The translations under genes were made by a program, and so were the position numbers. Shown here piece by piece: positions 27,728 to 39,756 of a stretch of 64,000 nt of DNA. The notes beneath the pieces are model-generated. The model made no database searches, was not told the DNA's origin, and was given only the letters and a program-made list of their open reading frames with translations. This DNA is from Bordetella petrii. GTDB taxonomy: Bacteria; Pseudomonadota; Gammaproteobacteria; Burkholderiales; Burkholderiaceae_B. The stretch covers positions 405,073 through 469,072 of the forward strand of contig NZ_JAFMZZ010000001.1 of NCBI RefSeq assembly GCF_017356245.1, read 5' to 3'. Numbering within the stretch: position 1 is the stretch's first letter; each line of letters opens with the position of its first letter.

Positions 27728-28288
27728 CTAGTGGGGCGGCAGGGTGAACGGGCCTATCTTCAACAACATCTCGTCGTCGTGGTCGGCACCGCCGAACAGC
27801 TGCCGGTCGAAAAAAGGCTGCTCGGAGATGTGCGCGCCCAGCTCGCCGGCCAGGCCGGCGAAGGTGCGGCGCGAAGCCTGGTTGTCAGGCCCCACCGTGG
27901 TTTCAAGATGACGAACATGCCCGAGCTCTTTGCGCTGCAAGAGTTCGCGTAGCATGGCGCGGCCCAACCGTTGGCCGCGTGCGCGGGAATGCACGGCAAC
28001 CTGCCAGACGAAAATGACGTCGGGCCGGGCTGGCGGCAAATATGCGGAGATGAACCCATCGATGCGGCCGCCGGCGCTTTCGGCCACCACGCAGGTGGCG
28101 CTGAAGTGCTCGCACAGCAGCAGATAGGCGTACAGGGAATTGACGTCGAGCGGGGGGCACTCGGACACCAGGCGGTGCAGCGCGGCGCCATCGGTGCGGC
28201 GCGGCGCGCGTAATTGCAGGCGCTGGGAAGCGGCGGCCGGCTGAACGGCCGTTGAAGGTTGGGGGGATCGCAGTTCTTGCCCCCTCAT
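27728..28288 (-). CDS. ectA: L-2,4-diaminobutyrate N-acetyltransferase
   Basis: GNAT acetyltransferase making N-gamma-acetyl-L-2,4-diaminobutyrate. 186 residues. The family pattern [23 protein letters not shown] is present, together with the acetyl-CoA loop [12 protein letters not shown] (about 102-113) and [15 protein letters not shown] 28288 overlaps the ectR stop as ATGA. A longer open frame to 28690 only reads antisense-like frames through ectR and is rejected. Confidence 0.95.
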   Translation of the reverse strand: MRGQELRSPQPSTAVQPAAASQRLQLRAPRRTDGAALHRLVSECPPLDVNSLYAYLLLCEHFSATCVVAESAGGRIDGFISAYLPPARPDVIFVWQVAVHSRARGQRLGRAMLRELLQRKELGHVRHLETTVGPDNQASRRTFAGLAGELGAHISEQPFFDRQLFGGADHDDEMLLKIGPFTLPPH

Positions 28289-28830
28289 ACGACCAACCCC
28301 GATTCGGGCGGCGCGCCGCCGGTGGGTACTTCGAGAATGGGCGAAGACACGTCGCCATGGGCCTCGACCGCGTGGCCTTCCTGTTCCATCAGGGTGACGA
28401 TGCGTTCGAGCGACAGGGTGATGGTGGCCTGCTCGAGCTCGGGCAGCGCATTCAGCGCGTCGGCCAGGTGCTTTTGCAGCGGCGACGGCGCCTGCGAGGC
28501 CAGCTCGCGGCCGGCGTCGGTGGCCGACACGAACACGATGCGGCGATCTTCGCGGCCGCGCTCGCGGCGCACCAGGCCCTTGTCTTCGAGGCGGTCGAGA
28601 ATGCCTACCACCGTGCTGGGGCTGACGTGGATTTCGCGGCTGATGGCCGTGGCCGTCAGGGGCCCGTTGGCGATGACCGTGCGCAGGCACATCAGCTGCG
28701 GCGCGGTGATGTGGCTGACCGCGGCGAGCTGGCGCGAATGCAGCGCGATCGAGCGCGTGATGCGGCGCAGGGCTCGCAAAATGCGCAGGTCGTACTGCTG
28801 GGACGGATCGGGCGTAGGCACGTTGTTCAT
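28285..28830 (-). CDS. ectR: MarR-family regulator of ectoine genes (EctR-like)
   Basis: 181-residue MarR winged-helix protein: [18 protein letters not shown] dimer helix, [11 protein letters not shown], then [30 protein letters not shown], the recognition helix and wing. EctR1 represses ectABC in methylotrophs and homologues often precede ect genes. Here it is the first gene of the operon and translationally coupled to ectA, so it probably autoregulates. A 17-bp inverted repeat abuts its start codon. Confidence 0.88.
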   Translation of the reverse strand: MNNVPTPDPSQQYDLRILRALRRITRSIALHSRQLAAVSHITAPQLMCLRTVIANGPLTATAISREIHVSPSTVVGILDRLEDKGLVRRERGREDRRIVFVSATDAGRELASQAPSPLQKHLADALNALPELEQATITLSLERIVTLMEQEGHAVEAHGDVSSPILEVPTGGAPPESGLVV

Positions 28831-28831
28831 G

Positions 28832-28848
28832 ACTGAAAATAGTTCAGT
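28832..28848. promoter_or_regulatory. Candidate EctR operator
   Basis: Inverted repeat ACTGAA-N5-TTCAGT, two bases upstream of the ectR start codon and downstream of the promoter. MarR proteins typically bind ~17-20-bp palindromes of this kind; binding here would block transcription or translation. Confidence 0.5.
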
Positions 28849-28881
28849 AGGATTGATTTCTACTCAAATGATTCTACCCAG

Positions 28882-28910
28882 ATAATATGCGCTCAACCCG
28901 CCCAGGTCAA
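28882..28910 (-). promoter_or_regulatory. Promoter of the ectoine operon
   Basis: Minus strand TTGACC (28910-28905), 17-nt spacer, TATTAT (28887-28882): five of six matches in each hexamer with ideal spacing. The start would fall near 28875, giving a leader of about 45 nt to ectR. Confidence 0.65.
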
Positions 28911-29065
28911 CCCAAAGCGCCAGGAAAATGTGAATAAATGCGTTCAGATTTCCTGAAGTTAATGAAAAATATGCGCTTTTAACAAAACACCCAGGAAATT
29001 TTTCTGCCCGCGGCTGCCGCAGCGCAGCAAGCTGCCGGCCGGGCCAGGGATTACCCTGATCCATG

Positions 29066-29083
29066 AAAAAACATATGTTTTTT
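29066..29083. promoter_or_regulatory. 18-bp AT palindrome upstream of the RpiR gene
   Basis: Perfect palindrome AAAAAACATATGTTTTTT about 20 bp before the rpiR-type start codon, in a markedly AT-rich stretch. Candidate autoregulatory operator. Confidence 0.45.
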
Positions 29084-29104
29084 ATTTGAACGTCTATTTA
29101 TCAT

Positions 29105-30067
29105 GTGTTTTTTTCACGCCTGCCCCGCCCGACTGCCGTGCCGCCGCCCTCTCCGCCCCTGCTGGTGCTGCAACGCCTGCAAAGCCTGCTAGAACAACTG
29201 CCGCCCGAGCTGCAGCGCGCCGCCCACTGGGTGACCGACCATCCAGCCGAAGTCGGCCTGTGGTCGATGCGGCGCCAGGCGCAGGCCCTGGGCGTGGCGC
29301 CGGCCACCATGCTGCGCCTGGCGCGCGCGGCCGGCTACGACAGCTATGAAGATTTCCGCACGCCGTTCCAGCAGGCCCTGGCCGGCGAACGCCCGGCCAG
29401 CCTGCGCGAGCGCGCCGCCGAACTGCAGGCGGCGCAGGGCAGCGCCGGCGCATCCGGCCACGATGCGCTGACCGACCTGCAGGCGCGGGCCATCCAGTCG
29501 GTGTGCTCGCTGAACAGCTCGGCTGCGTTCGATGCCTCGGTCAAGACCCTGCTAGAGGCGCGTCAGGTAGGTTTCCTGGGCACGCGCTCGGCATTCGGCA
29601 TTGCCTTCCAGATGCACTATGCGTACCAGCTGGTGCGGCGCAACAGCGTGCTGATCGATGGCCTGGGCGGACTGCAGGCCGAAACGGTCGACAACCTGCG
29701 CGACGGCGACGCCCTGATCGCGATTTCGCAGTCGCCCTACCCCACCGCCACGGTGCGCCTGGCCCGCCAGGCCGCCCAGCAGGGCGTGGCGGTCATCGCC
29801 CTGACCGATGATGCGCTGTCGCCGCTGGCGGTCGAGGCCCGCCATGCGCTGCTGTTCGAACGCCCCGACCGCGAAGGCGTGCGGCACCGGCCCGCGCAGC
29901 GCGGACCGGGGTCGTTCTTTCACACCACCGCCGGCCTGCTGGGCCTGGCCGAGCACCTGATCGCGCGCCTGACCGCGCGCGGCGGCGAAGAGGTGCTGAA
30001 CCGCCTGAGCGAAATCGAGGACCGCATGCATGCCGACAAGGTGTTCTGGTCGGCTCCCACCGGGTAG
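29105..30067 (+). CDS. RpiR/MurR-family transcriptional regulator
   Basis: 320 residues. An N-terminal HTH_6 domain (LPPELQRAAHWVTDHPAEVGLWSMRRQAQALGVAPATMLRLARAAGYDSYEDF, about 30-85) is followed by a C-terminal SIS domain (about 125-270; VGFLGTRSAFGIAFQMHY, AISQSPYPTATVRLARQA). SIS domains usually bind phosphosugars, though in this subclass the effector may be an amine. GTG start; an internal start near residue 19 is possible. It precedes the aminotransferase and TRAP genes on the same strand and is their likely regulator. Confidence 0.85.
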   Translation: MFFSRLPRPTAVPPPSPPLLVLQRLQSLLEQLPPELQRAAHWVTDHPAEVGLWSMRRQAQALGVAPATMLRLARAAGYDSYEDFRTPFQQALAGERPASLRERAAELQAAQGSAGASGHDALTDLQARAIQSVCSLNSSAAFDASVKTLLEARQVGFLGTRSAFGIAFQMHYAYQLVRRNSVLIDGLGGLQAETVDNLRDGDALIAISQSPYPTATVRLARQAAQQGVAVIALTDDALSPLAVEARHALLFERPDREGVRHRPAQRGPGSFFHTTAGLLGLAEHLIARLTARGGEEVLNRLSEIEDRMHADKVFWSAPTG

Positions 30068-30140
30068 CGGCCGCGCAGCGCCGCTGCCGCCCTGGCGACC
30101 CGCCCTTCCCTTTTTTCAGCCCATTGCCTGTACAACCGAC

Positions 30141-31481
30141 ATGAACACTACCCACGTATTCCACCGATCTTTGCGAACCACCCCGCCGGTGGCCGTGCGC
30201 GGCCAGGGCGCCTGGCTTTACGACAGCGCGGGCCGCGCGTACCTGGACGGATCCGGTGGCGCCGCGGTGTCGTGCCTGGGCCACAACCACCCCGACGTGC
30301 AGGCCGCCATGCATGCGCAGATCGACCAGCTGGCCTATGCGCACACCAGCTTCTTCACCACCGAGGTCGCCGAACGCCTGGCCGCGCAACTGGTGGCGGA
30401 CGCGCCGGCGGGCACCAGCCACGCCTATTTCGTGTCGGGGGGGTCTGAAGCCGTCGAGGCCGCGCTGAAGATGGCGCGCCAGTACTTCGTCGAGATCGGC
30501 CAGCCGCAGCGCCGCCACATCATCGCGCGCCGCCAGAGCTATCATGGCAACACGCTGGGCGCCCTGGCCGTGGGCGGCAACGAATGGCGCCGCGCGCAGT
30601 TCAAGCCCCTGCTGATCGACGTGGCGCACGTCTCGCCCTGCTATGAATACCGCGACCGCGGCGCCGATGAGTCGCCCGAAGCCTATGGCGCGCGACTGGC
30701 GCAAGAGCTTGAAGACACTATCGTGAAACTGGGCGGCGACAGCGTGATGGCTTTCGTGGCCGAGCCCGTGGTGGGCGCCACGGCCGGCGCGCTGACCGCG
30801 GTGCCGGGCTATTTCAAGCGCATCCGCGAAGTCTGCGACCGCCACGGCGTGCTGCTGATCGCCGATGAAGTCATGTGCGGCATGGGCCGCACCGGCACTC
30901 TGTACGCTGTTGAACAGGAAGGCATTGTTCCCGACCTGATCACCATTGCCAAGGGCCTGGGCGGCGGCTACCAGCCGATCGGCGCGGTCATGGCGCAGGA
31001 AAAAATCGTGTCCGCCATGAGCGCGGGCACCGGATTCTTCCAGCACGGCCACACCTACCTGGGGCACGCCACGGCCTGCGCCGCCGCACTGGCCGTGCAG
31101 GACGTGATCCGCCGTGACGGCCTGCTGCAGCGCGTGCGCGACCAGGGCGCGGGCCTGCGCCAGCGGCTGCAGGCCGCGCTGGGCGAACACCCCCACGTGG
31201 GCGATATCCGCGGCCGCGGCCTGTTCATGGGCGTCGAACTGGTTGCCGACCGCGCCGCCAAACAGCCGTTCGACCCCGGCCATACCCTGCATGCGCGCAT
31301 CAAGCGCGAGGCCATGGCCCGCGGCCTGATGGTGTATCCCATGGGCGGCACGATCGACGGCCGGCAGGGCGACCACGTACTGCTGGCGCCGCCGTTCATC
31401 GTATCGGACGACGAGCTGGATCAGCTCACCGAACGCCTGGCCGGCGCCATCGACGCGGCCATCGCGCAAATCCGCTCTTAG
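30141..31481 (+). CDS. Class III PLP-dependent aminotransferase
   Basis: 446 residues, subgroup II omega-type transaminase. The fold-type I landmarks are present: VSGGSEAVEAALKMARQYF, YHGNTLGALA, cofactor-binding Asp242 in IADEVMCGMGRTG and PLP-lysine Lys271 in IAKGLGGGYQPIGAV. Start at ATG 30141; the frame open further upstream overlaps the RpiR gene. It lies between an RpiR regulator and a TAXI-TRAP transporter, so the imported substrate is probably an amino compound whose amino group is removed first. Substrate not identifiable. Confidence 0.88.
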   Translation: MNTTHVFHRSLRTTPPVAVRGQGAWLYDSAGRAYLDGSGGAAVSCLGHNHPDVQAAMHAQIDQLAYAHTSFFTTEVAERLAAQLVADAPAGTSHAYFVSGGSEAVEAALKMARQYFVEIGQPQRRHIIARRQSYHGNTLGALAVGGNEWRRAQFKPLLIDVAHVSPCYEYRDRGADESPEAYGARLAQELEDTIVKLGGDSVMAFVAEPVVGATAGALTAVPGYFKRIREVCDRHGVLLIADEVMCGMGRTGTLYAVEQEGIVPDLITIAKGLGGGYQPIGAVMAQEKIVSAMSAGTGFFQHGHTYLGHATACAAALAVQDVIRRDGLLQRVRDQGAGLRQRLQAALGEHPHVGDIRGRGLFMGVELVADRAAKQPFDPGHTLHARIKREAMARGLMVYPMGGTIDGRQGDHVLLAPPFIVSDDELDQLTERLAGAIDAAIAQIRS

Positions 31482-31495
31482 GCTTTACTGATGCT

Positions 31496-31546
31496 CCGGG
31501 GCACCAGCCCCGGCGCCATACGCCGCGCGTCCTGGCCCGGACGCGC
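31496..31546 (+). promoter_or_regulatory. Two hairpins between aminotransferase and TAXI gene
   Basis: CCGGGGC-ACCA-GCCCCGG (31496-31513) and GCGCGTCC-N6-GGACGCGC (31525-31546). Neither is followed by a T-run; they could attenuate or protect the downstream mRNA. Confidence 0.35.
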
Positions 31547-31599
31547 CCATCGCCGGAAACACCGGTATTTCACGGGGAAAATCCTCAAAAGGAGTTTGT

Positions 31600-32610
31600 A
31601 TGAGCAAGTCTGTCAAACACACCTTGGGCAACAACAAGAAAAAAACCTTGGGGCTGGCCGCCGCGTGCGCGGCCGTGGCCATGGCATTGGCCGCCCCGCT
31701 GCCCGCCGCGGCACAACAGAAGTTCGTAAGCATCGGCACCGGCGGCGTCACGGGCGTGTATTACGCCGCGGGCGGCGCGATCTGCCGGCTGGTCAATAAA
31801 GACCGCTCGTCGCACGGCATCCGCTGCTCGGTCGAATCCACCGGTGGCTCGGTGTTCAACGTGAACACCATCAAGGCCGGCGAGCTGGACCTGGGCGTGG
31901 TGCAGTCCGATGTCGGCTACAACGCCTACAACGGCGCCGGCCAGTTCAAGGACGCCGGCGAGTTCAAGAAGCTGCGCTCGGTCTTTTCGATCCATCCCGA
32001 GCCGTTCACCGTGGTGGCCCGCAAAGAGGCCAACATCAAGTCGTTCGAAGACTTCAAGGGCAAGCGCTTCAATGTGGGCAACCCGGGCTCGGGCACGCGC
32101 GCCTCGATGGAAGAGCTGCTGGCCACCATGGGCTGGACCCTGAAGGATTTCTCGCTGGCATCGGAGCTGCGGCCCGACGAGCACGGCTCGGCCCTGTGCG
32201 ACGGCAAGATCGACGGCTTCTTCTATGGCGTGGGCCACCCGTCGGCCAACATCCAGGACCCGACCACCACCTGCGGCGCGCAGCTGGTGTCGCTGACCGG
32301 CCCGGCGGTGGACAAGCTGGTCGACAAGTACCCCTACTACGCCCACGCCACCATCCCCGGCGGGCTGTACCCCAACAACCCCAACGACACCAAGACCTAT
32401 GGCGTGACGGCCACCTTCGTCACCTCGGCCGACGTGCCCGAGGAAACCGTCTACATCATCGTCAAAGCGGTGTTCGACAACCTGAACGATTTCAAGAAGC
32501 TGCACCCCGCCTTCGCGCACCTGAAAGCCGAAGACATGACCAAGAACGGCCTGTCGGCCCCGCTGCATCCGGGCGCCGAAAAATACTTCAAAGAAAAGGG
32601 CCTGCTGTAA
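31600..32610 (+). CDS. TAXI-family TRAP transporter solute-binding protein
   Basis: 336-residue periplasmic binding protein of the TAXI type. A signal peptide (about 1-38, ending AAA-QQ) is followed by [26 protein letters not shown], the classic TAXI opening, then [12 protein letters not shown] and [17 protein letters not shown] lies 5 nt before the ATG. It partners the fused permease 126 bp downstream. TAXI proteins have been linked to 2-oxoglutarate and glutamate-type ligands; the ligand is unknown here. Confidence 0.93.
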   Translation: MSKSVKHTLGNNKKKTLGLAAACAAVAMALAAPLPAAAQQKFVSIGTGGVTGVYYAAGGAICRLVNKDRSSHGIRCSVESTGGSVFNVNTIKAGELDLGVVQSDVGYNAYNGAGQFKDAGEFKKLRSVFSIHPEPFTVVARKEANIKSFEDFKGKRFNVGNPGSGTRASMEELLATMGWTLKDFSLASELRPDEHGSALCDGKIDGFFYGVGHPSANIQDPTTTCGAQLVSLTGPAVDKLVDKYPYYAHATIPGGLYPNNPNDTKTYGVTATFVTSADVPEETVYIIVKAVFDNLNDFKKLHPAFAHLKAEDMTKNGLSAPLHPGAEKYFKEKGLL

Positions 32611-32621
32611 ACGTCCGCACG

Positions 32622-32703
32622 GCCCGGCCGCGCCGCCAGGCGCGGCCGGGCGCGGTTTCACCATGATGCCGGCGAGCGCGCCGCGCGCAGGCGCGGCGCG
32701 CTC
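32622..32703 (+). promoter_or_regulatory. Paired GC-rich stem-loops between TAXI and TRAP permease genes
   Basis: Stem 1 (32622-32651) has 13 bp around a GCCA loop; stem 2 (32674-32703) has 13 perfect bp around a GCAG loop. Neither has a T-run. Such intergenic stems commonly stabilise the upstream message, giving more binding protein than permease. Confidence 0.5.
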
Positions 32704-32736
32704 CGGCCGGGCGTCCGAACACGCTGGGGAAATTCA

Positions 32737-35349
32737 ATGAAGACCGAGCCGTCCACCACGACAGCCGATCTGGAGCAATTGGTCGCCGATGTCGACCGGG
32801 GCGGGCGCACGGCCGGCGGCGTCGCCGGCGCCACGCTTGCGCTGGGCGCATTGCTGTGGTCGCTGTTCCAGCTCTGGTATGCCTCGCCGCTGCCGTTCTC
32901 GTTCAGCTGGGGCATTTTCAACGACACCGAGGCCCGCGCCCTGCACCTGGGCATCGCCATGTTCCTGGGCTACCTGGCCTACCCGGCGCGCAAAAGCTCG
33001 CCGCGCGACCGCATGCCGTGGCACGACTGGGTGCTGGCCATCATCGCGGCATTCTGCGGCGCCTACCTGTTCCTGTTCTACAAGGAACTGGCCGGGCGCC
33101 CCGGCCAGCCCACCACCATGGACGTGGCCACGGCGGCCATCGGCCTGGTGCTGCTGCTGGAAGTCACGCGCCGTTCGCTGGGCCTGCCCATGACGGTGCT
33201 GGGCGCGGTGTTCGTGCTGTACGTGCTGGCCGGCCCCTGGCTGCCCGACGTGCTGGCGCACCGCGGCGCCTCGATCGAGCGCCTGGCCTCGCACATGTGG
33301 CTGACCACCGAAGGGGTGTACGGCGTGGCGCTGGGCGTGTCGGTGTCCTACATTTTCATCTTCGTGCTGCTGGGCTCGCTGCTGGACAAATGCGGCGCCG
33401 GCAACTACATGATGCAGGTCTCGTTCGCGTTGCTGGGCCACCTGCGCGGCGGCCCGGCCAAGGTGGCCGTGGTGTCGTCGGCCGTCAACGGCCTGGTGTC
33501 GGCCTCGTCGGTGGCCAACGTGGTCACGGGCGGCATCTTCACCATTCCGCTGATGAAAAAAGCGGGCTACGGCGGGATCCGGGCCGGCGCCATCGAGACC
33601 GCGTCATCGGTCAACGGCCAGATCATGCCGCCGGTGATGGGCGCCGCCGCGTTCCTGATGATCGAGTACGTGGGCATTCCGTATACCGACATCATCCGCC
33701 ACGCCATCCTGCCCGCCTCGATCTCATACATTGCGCTGTTCTACATCGTGCACCTGGAAGCCCTGAAGCTGGGCATCCAGCCCATGATGTCGGCCGGCAA
33801 GCCGCGCACGCCGCTGCAGAAGCTGGCCGGCTGGGGCATGGGCATCTGCGGCACGCTGATCGTGATGGGCCTGGTGTACTGGATCGGCATGGGCGTCAAG
33901 GCCGTGGCCGGCGCCGCCGCCGTCTGGGTGCTGCTGGCGCTGCTGGTGGCGCTGGACGTCTGGCTGCTGCGCATCGCCGCCCGCCACCCCGACCTGCCCG
34001 AGGAAATCAGCGTCACCAATCCGGTGCGCCCCGAACCCTGGCCCACCGTGCGGGCGGGCCTGCATTTCCTGATCCCGATCGGGATCCTGGTGTGGTGCCT
34101 GAGCATCGAGGAACTGTCCGCCGGTCTGTCGGCCTTCTGGGCCGCGGTGGCAATGCTGGTGCAGATGGTCACGCAGCGGCCGCTGACGGCCTGGTTCCGC
34201 GGCCAGCCGACGGCGCCCGAACTGCGGCGCGGCTGGCGCGAGGCCATCGGCGGCCTGGAGGACGGCGCGCGCAACATGATCGGCATCGCCATCGCCTGCG
34301 GCACCGCCGGCCTGATCGTCGGCGCCATCACGCTGACCGGCCTGGGCCTGCGCATGACGGCCTTCGTCGAGCTGGTATCGATGGGCAACGTGCTGCTGAT
34401 GCTGGTGTTCACGGCCGTGGTGTGCCTGATCCTGGGGCTGGGCATGCCCACCACCGCGAACTACATCCTGATGGCCACGCTGATGGCGCCGGTGGTCGTC
34501 GAGCTGGGCGCGCAGAACGGCCTGGTGATTCCGCTGATCGCGGTGCACATGTTCGTGTTTTATTACGGCATCATGGCCGACATCACGCCCCCCGTGGGCC
34601 TGGCCACTTTCGCGGCGGCGGCGATTTCAGGCGAAGACCCGATCAAGACCGGCATCCAGGGCACCACTTACGCCCTGCGCACCGCGGTGCTGCCGTTCAT
34701 GTTCGTGTTCAACCCCCTGCTGCTGCTGATCGACGTGCACGGCTGGTGGGAACTGCTGCTGGTGGTGGGCGGCGCGACCCTGGCCTCGCTGACTTTCGCC
34801 GCGGCCACCCTGGGCTGGATGCGGGTGCGCTGCACGATGCTCGAGGTCGGCGTGCTGCTGCTGGTGACATTCATGCTGTTCCGCCCCGACTGGTTCATGA
34901 ACCACCTGGCCGACAAGTATGAAAGCCGCCCGGCTGCCGAGTTGATGGCCACGGCGGGCGAACTGCCCGATGGCGGCCGGCTGGTGGCGGTGCTGCACGG
35001 CATGAACATCGAAGGCGACGAGCTCACCAAGACCGTGGCGGTGGCCCTGCCGGCCCTGCCCGAGGGCGACGCCAGCACCGGCGTGGCCGCCGGCCGCAAG
35101 CGCCTGAACGAAGCCGGCCTGATGGTCACCGCGCTGGGCGACCAGGTGCAGATCGGCGCCGTGCAGTTCGGCAGCCGGGCCCGCCGCGCGGGCTGGGAAC
35201 AAGGCTGGGACGTGGTCGACGTCAAGGTGCCGAACCCGCACCGGCCGTCGGAGTTCTGGGTCTATGTGCCGGCCGTGCTGCTGCTGGCCCTGGTGTGGGC
35301 CATGCAGGGGCGCCGCGAGAAGCGGCAGAAGGGACTGGTGGCGGCCTGA
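32737..35349 (+). CDS. TRAP transporter fused 4TM/12TM permease
   Basis: 870-residue inner-membrane permease. An N-terminal DctQ-like small subunit is fused to a DctM-like large subunit (YIFIFVLLGSLLDKCGAGNYMMQVS, GLVSASSVANVVTGGIFTIPLMKK, SSVNGQIMPPVMGAAAFLM, LGMPTTANYILMATLMAPVVVEL). After about residue 700 comes a DUF3394-like C-terminal extension (FMLFRPDWFMNHLADKYESRP), typical of TAXI-linked TRAP permeases. It uses a sodium gradient with the TAXI protein upstream. Confidence 0.93.
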   Translation: MKTEPSTTTADLEQLVADVDRGGRTAGGVAGATLALGALLWSLFQLWYASPLPFSFSWGIFNDTEARALHLGIAMFLGYLAYPARKSSPRDRMPWHDWVLAIIAAFCGAYLFLFYKELAGRPGQPTTMDVATAAIGLVLLLEVTRRSLGLPMTVLGAVFVLYVLAGPWLPDVLAHRGASIERLASHMWLTTEGVYGVALGVSVSYIFIFVLLGSLLDKCGAGNYMMQVSFALLGHLRGGPAKVAVVSSAVNGLVSASSVANVVTGGIFTIPLMKKAGYGGIRAGAIETASSVNGQIMPPVMGAAAFLMIEYVGIPYTDIIRHAILPASISYIALFYIVHLEALKLGIQPMMSAGKPRTPLQKLAGWGMGICGTLIVMGLVYWIGMGVKAVAGAAAVWVLLALLVALDVWLLRIAARHPDLPEEISVTNPVRPEPWPTVRAGLHFLIPIGILVWCLSIEELSAGLSAFWAAVAMLVQMVTQRPLTAWFRGQPTAPELRRGWREAIGGLEDGARNMIGIAIACGTAGLIVGAITLTGLGLRMTAFVELVSMGNVLLMLVFTAVVCLILGLGMPTTANYILMATLMAPVVVELGAQNGLVIPLIAVHMFVFYYGIMADITPPVGLATFAAAAISGEDPIKTGIQGTTYALRTAVLPFMFVFNPLLLLIDVHGWWELLLVVGGATLASLTFAAATLGWMRVRCTMLEVGVLLLVTFMLFRPDWFMNHLADKYESRPAAELMATAGELPDGGRLVAVLHGMNIEGDELTKTVAVALPALPEGDASTGVAAGRKRLNEAGLMVTALGDQVQIGAVQFGSRARRAGWEQGWDVVDVKVPNPHRPSEFWVYVPAVLLLALVWAMQGRREKRQKGLVAA

Positions 35350-35372
35350 GCCGCCGGGGGCTGCCAAGATGC

Positions 35373-35414
35373 GCCCAGGTGTCTGACTCCCGACAGGGTG
35401 TCAGACACCTGGGC
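35373..35414. terminator. Inverted-repeat copy, likely bidirectional terminator between TRAP permease and parC
   Basis: Perfect 14-bp stem (GCCCAGGTGTCTGA/TCAGACACCTGGGC) with a 14-nt loop, in the 87-bp gap between convergent genes. It belongs to the 32-nt GGTGTCTGRC...GYCAGACACC repeat family also seen at 41977 and 56242. Confidence 0.5.
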
Positions 35415-35436
35415 GGCCCGGACTGCGGACGTTCCG

Positions 35437-37752
35437 CTACAGCACGGGCGACAGCACCGGCTGCTTGGGCCGCACGTCCAGGGCCCGTCCCTTGCGTGCG
35501 CGCTTGCCCACGTAGGGCTCGAGCGCCGGCCCCGCCAGCACGTCTTCGGTAAGCTTGTTGCGGTAGATGCCGGTGGCGCGCAGGCCGCCCGCGCCGATGG
35601 GCACCGTCTGGGCCAGCCTGTCGGCCGCATCCAGGCCGATCAGGATGGTGCCGCGGCCGCCGGCCGACAGGGACTTGACCTCGTCCAGCCCGAACACCAG
35701 GAACTTGCCCTTGGCCGACAGCAGCGCCAGCTGGCGCGCGCCTTCGAACAGCGGCACCGGGCGCAGCAGCGCGTCGCCCTGTTCCAGGGTGATGAACTGC
35801 TTGCCGCCGCGCTGGCGCGACACCATGTCGCCCAGGCGGGCGGCAAAGCCGAAGCCGCGCTGGGTGGCCAGCAGCCAGTGGCTGTCGGGCGAGGCGGCAA
35901 TGCTGTGCACGATGCGGGTGCCGGGCGCCAGGTCGATCATGGTGGTCACCGGCTGGCCGTCGCCGCGCGCCGACGGCAGGCCCGCCACCGCCACGGAATA
36001 CACCCGTCCGTTGTCGCCCACGGCGATCAGCGTATCGGTGGTGCGGCATTCGAACGCGCCATACAGATCGTCGCCCTGCTTGAAGCCGAATTGCGAGGCA
36101 TCGTGGCCGTGGCCCTGGCGCGCCCGCAGCCAGCCCTTCTGCGACACGATCACCGTGACGGGCTCGTCGACCACCTTGGTTTCCAGCACGGCGCGCTCGG
36201 CGGTTTCGATCAGCGTGCGACGGTCGTCGCCGTACTGCTTGGCGTCGGCCTCGATTTCCTTGACCAGCAGCCGCTTCAGCGACGCCGGGTTGTCCAGCAA
36301 TTCCTGCAGGCGGGACTGCTCGTCGCGCTTGCTGGCCAGTTCCTGCTCGATCTTGATGCCTTCCAGGCGGGCCAACTGGCGCAGCCGCATTTCCAGGATG
36401 TCTTCGGCCTGGCGCTCGGACAGCTGGAAGCGCTGCATCAGCGCCGCCTTGGGCTCGTCGGATTCGCGGATGGTCTGGATGACTTCATCGACATTCAGGT
36501 ACACCACCATGCGCCCTTCCAGCACATGGATGCGGTCGATGACCTTGTCCAGGCGATGGCGCGTGCGGCGCACCACGGTGTCGGTGCGGAACGCCACCCA
36601 TTCGGTCAGGATGTCGCGCAGGCCCTTCTGGCGCGGCCGCCCGTCGGTGCCGATGCACACCAGGTTGACCGGCACGCTGCTTTCCATGCTGGTCTGCGCC
36701 AGCAGCGTATTGACGAACTCGTCACGGTCCACGCGCGAAGTCTTGGGCTCGAACACCAGCCGCACGGCGGCGTCCTTGCCCGATTCGTCGCGCACCGCGT
36801 CCAGCAGGTTCAGCATCATCGCCTTGGCCTGCTGCTGGTCGGTGGTCAGGCTTTTCTTGCCGGTCTTGACCTTGGGGTTGGTGATTTCCTCGATTTCTTC
36901 CAGCACCTTCTGGCACGAGGTGCCCGGCGGCAGTTCGTGCACCACCAGCTGCCACTGGCCGCGCGCCAGCTCTTCGAACTGCCAGCGCGCCCGCGCTTTG
37001 AGCGAGCCGCGGCCGCCGGCGTAGATCTGGGCGATGTCGGCCGCCGGGGTGATGATCTGGCCGCCGCCGGCGAAGTCGGGGCCCGGCACCATGGCGTGCA
37101 GTTCTTCATCGGGCAGCCTGGGCTGCTTGATGAGTGCCACGCAGGCCTGCGCGACCTCGCGCAGGTTGTGCGACGGGATTTCGGTGGCCATGCCCACGGC
37201 AATGCCGGACGCGCCATTGAGCAGCATGACGGGCAGGCGCGCCGGCAGCATCTGCGGCTCTTGCTGGCTGCCGTCGTAGTTGGGCGCGAAATCGACCGTG
37301 CCTTCGTCGAGCTCGTCGAGCAGCAGGCGCGAGAACGGCGTCAGGCGCGCTTCGGTGTAGCGCATGGCGGCGGCGTTGTCGCCGTCGCGCGAGCCGAAAT
37401 TGCCGTGGCCGTCGATCAGGGGATAGCGCAGCGAGAAATCCTGCGCCATGCGCACCATGGCATCGTAGGCGGCCTGGTCGCCGTGCGGATGGTATTTGCC
37501 CAGCACGTCGCCGACCACGCGGGCCGACTTCACCGGCTTGGCGCCGGGGCCCAGCCCCATGTCCTGCATGGCGTAGAGAATGCGGCGCTGCACGGGCTTC
37601 TGGCCATCGCCCACATCGGGCAAGGCGCGGCCCCGCACCACGGAAACGGCGTAATCCAGGTACGCCTGTTCGGCATAGCGGGCCAGCGTGATGGCCTCGT
37701 CGGCCTCGCCGGCGGCCCCATCGAACAGGCCGGGTTGATTGCTGTCGGTCAT
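35437..37752 (-). CDS. parC: DNA topoisomerase IV subunit A
   Basis: 771-residue breakage-reunion subunit that decatenates daughter chromosomes. [29 protein letters not shown] near the N-terminus, [18 protein letters not shown], and the catalytic tyrosine Tyr132 in [10 protein letters not shown] define it. Length matches ParC, and the short C-terminal domain and adjacent parE distinguish it from GyrA. It lies 41 bp downstream of parE on the same strand. Confidence 0.96.
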   Translation of the reverse strand: MTDSNQPGLFDGAAGEADEAITLARYAEQAYLDYAVSVVRGRALPDVGDGQKPVQRRILYAMQDMGLGPGAKPVKSARVVGDVLGKYHPHGDQAAYDAMVRMAQDFSLRYPLIDGHGNFGSRDGDNAAAMRYTEARLTPFSRLLLDELDEGTVDFAPNYDGSQQEPQMLPARLPVMLLNGASGIAVGMATEIPSHNLREVAQACVALIKQPRLPDEELHAMVPGPDFAGGGQIITPAADIAQIYAGGRGSLKARARWQFEELARGQWQLVVHELPPGTSCQKVLEEIEEITNPKVKTGKKSLTTDQQQAKAMMLNLLDAVRDESGKDAAVRLVFEPKTSRVDRDEFVNTLLAQTSMESSVPVNLVCIGTDGRPRQKGLRDILTEWVAFRTDTVVRRTRHRLDKVIDRIHVLEGRMVVYLNVDEVIQTIRESDEPKAALMQRFQLSERQAEDILEMRLRQLARLEGIKIEQELASKRDEQSRLQELLDNPASLKRLLVKEIEADAKQYGDDRRTLIETAERAVLETKVVDEPVTVIVSQKGWLRARQGHGHDASQFGFKQGDDLYGAFECRTTDTLIAVGDNGRVYSVAVAGLPSARGDGQPVTTMIDLAPGTRIVHSIAASPDSHWLLATQRGFGFAARLGDMVSRQRGGKQFITLEQGDALLRPVPLFEGARQLALLSAKGKFLVFGLDEVKSLSAGGRGTILIGLDAADRLAQTVPIGAGGLRATGIYRNKLTEDVLAGPALEPYVGKRARKGRALDVRPKQPVLSPVL

Positions 37753-37793
37753 GTGTCTTCGGAGTTGCGTGTACGGTCAGGCAGGCCGGGCGT

Positions 37794-39755
<1,962 letters not shown>

Positions 39756-39756
39756 G

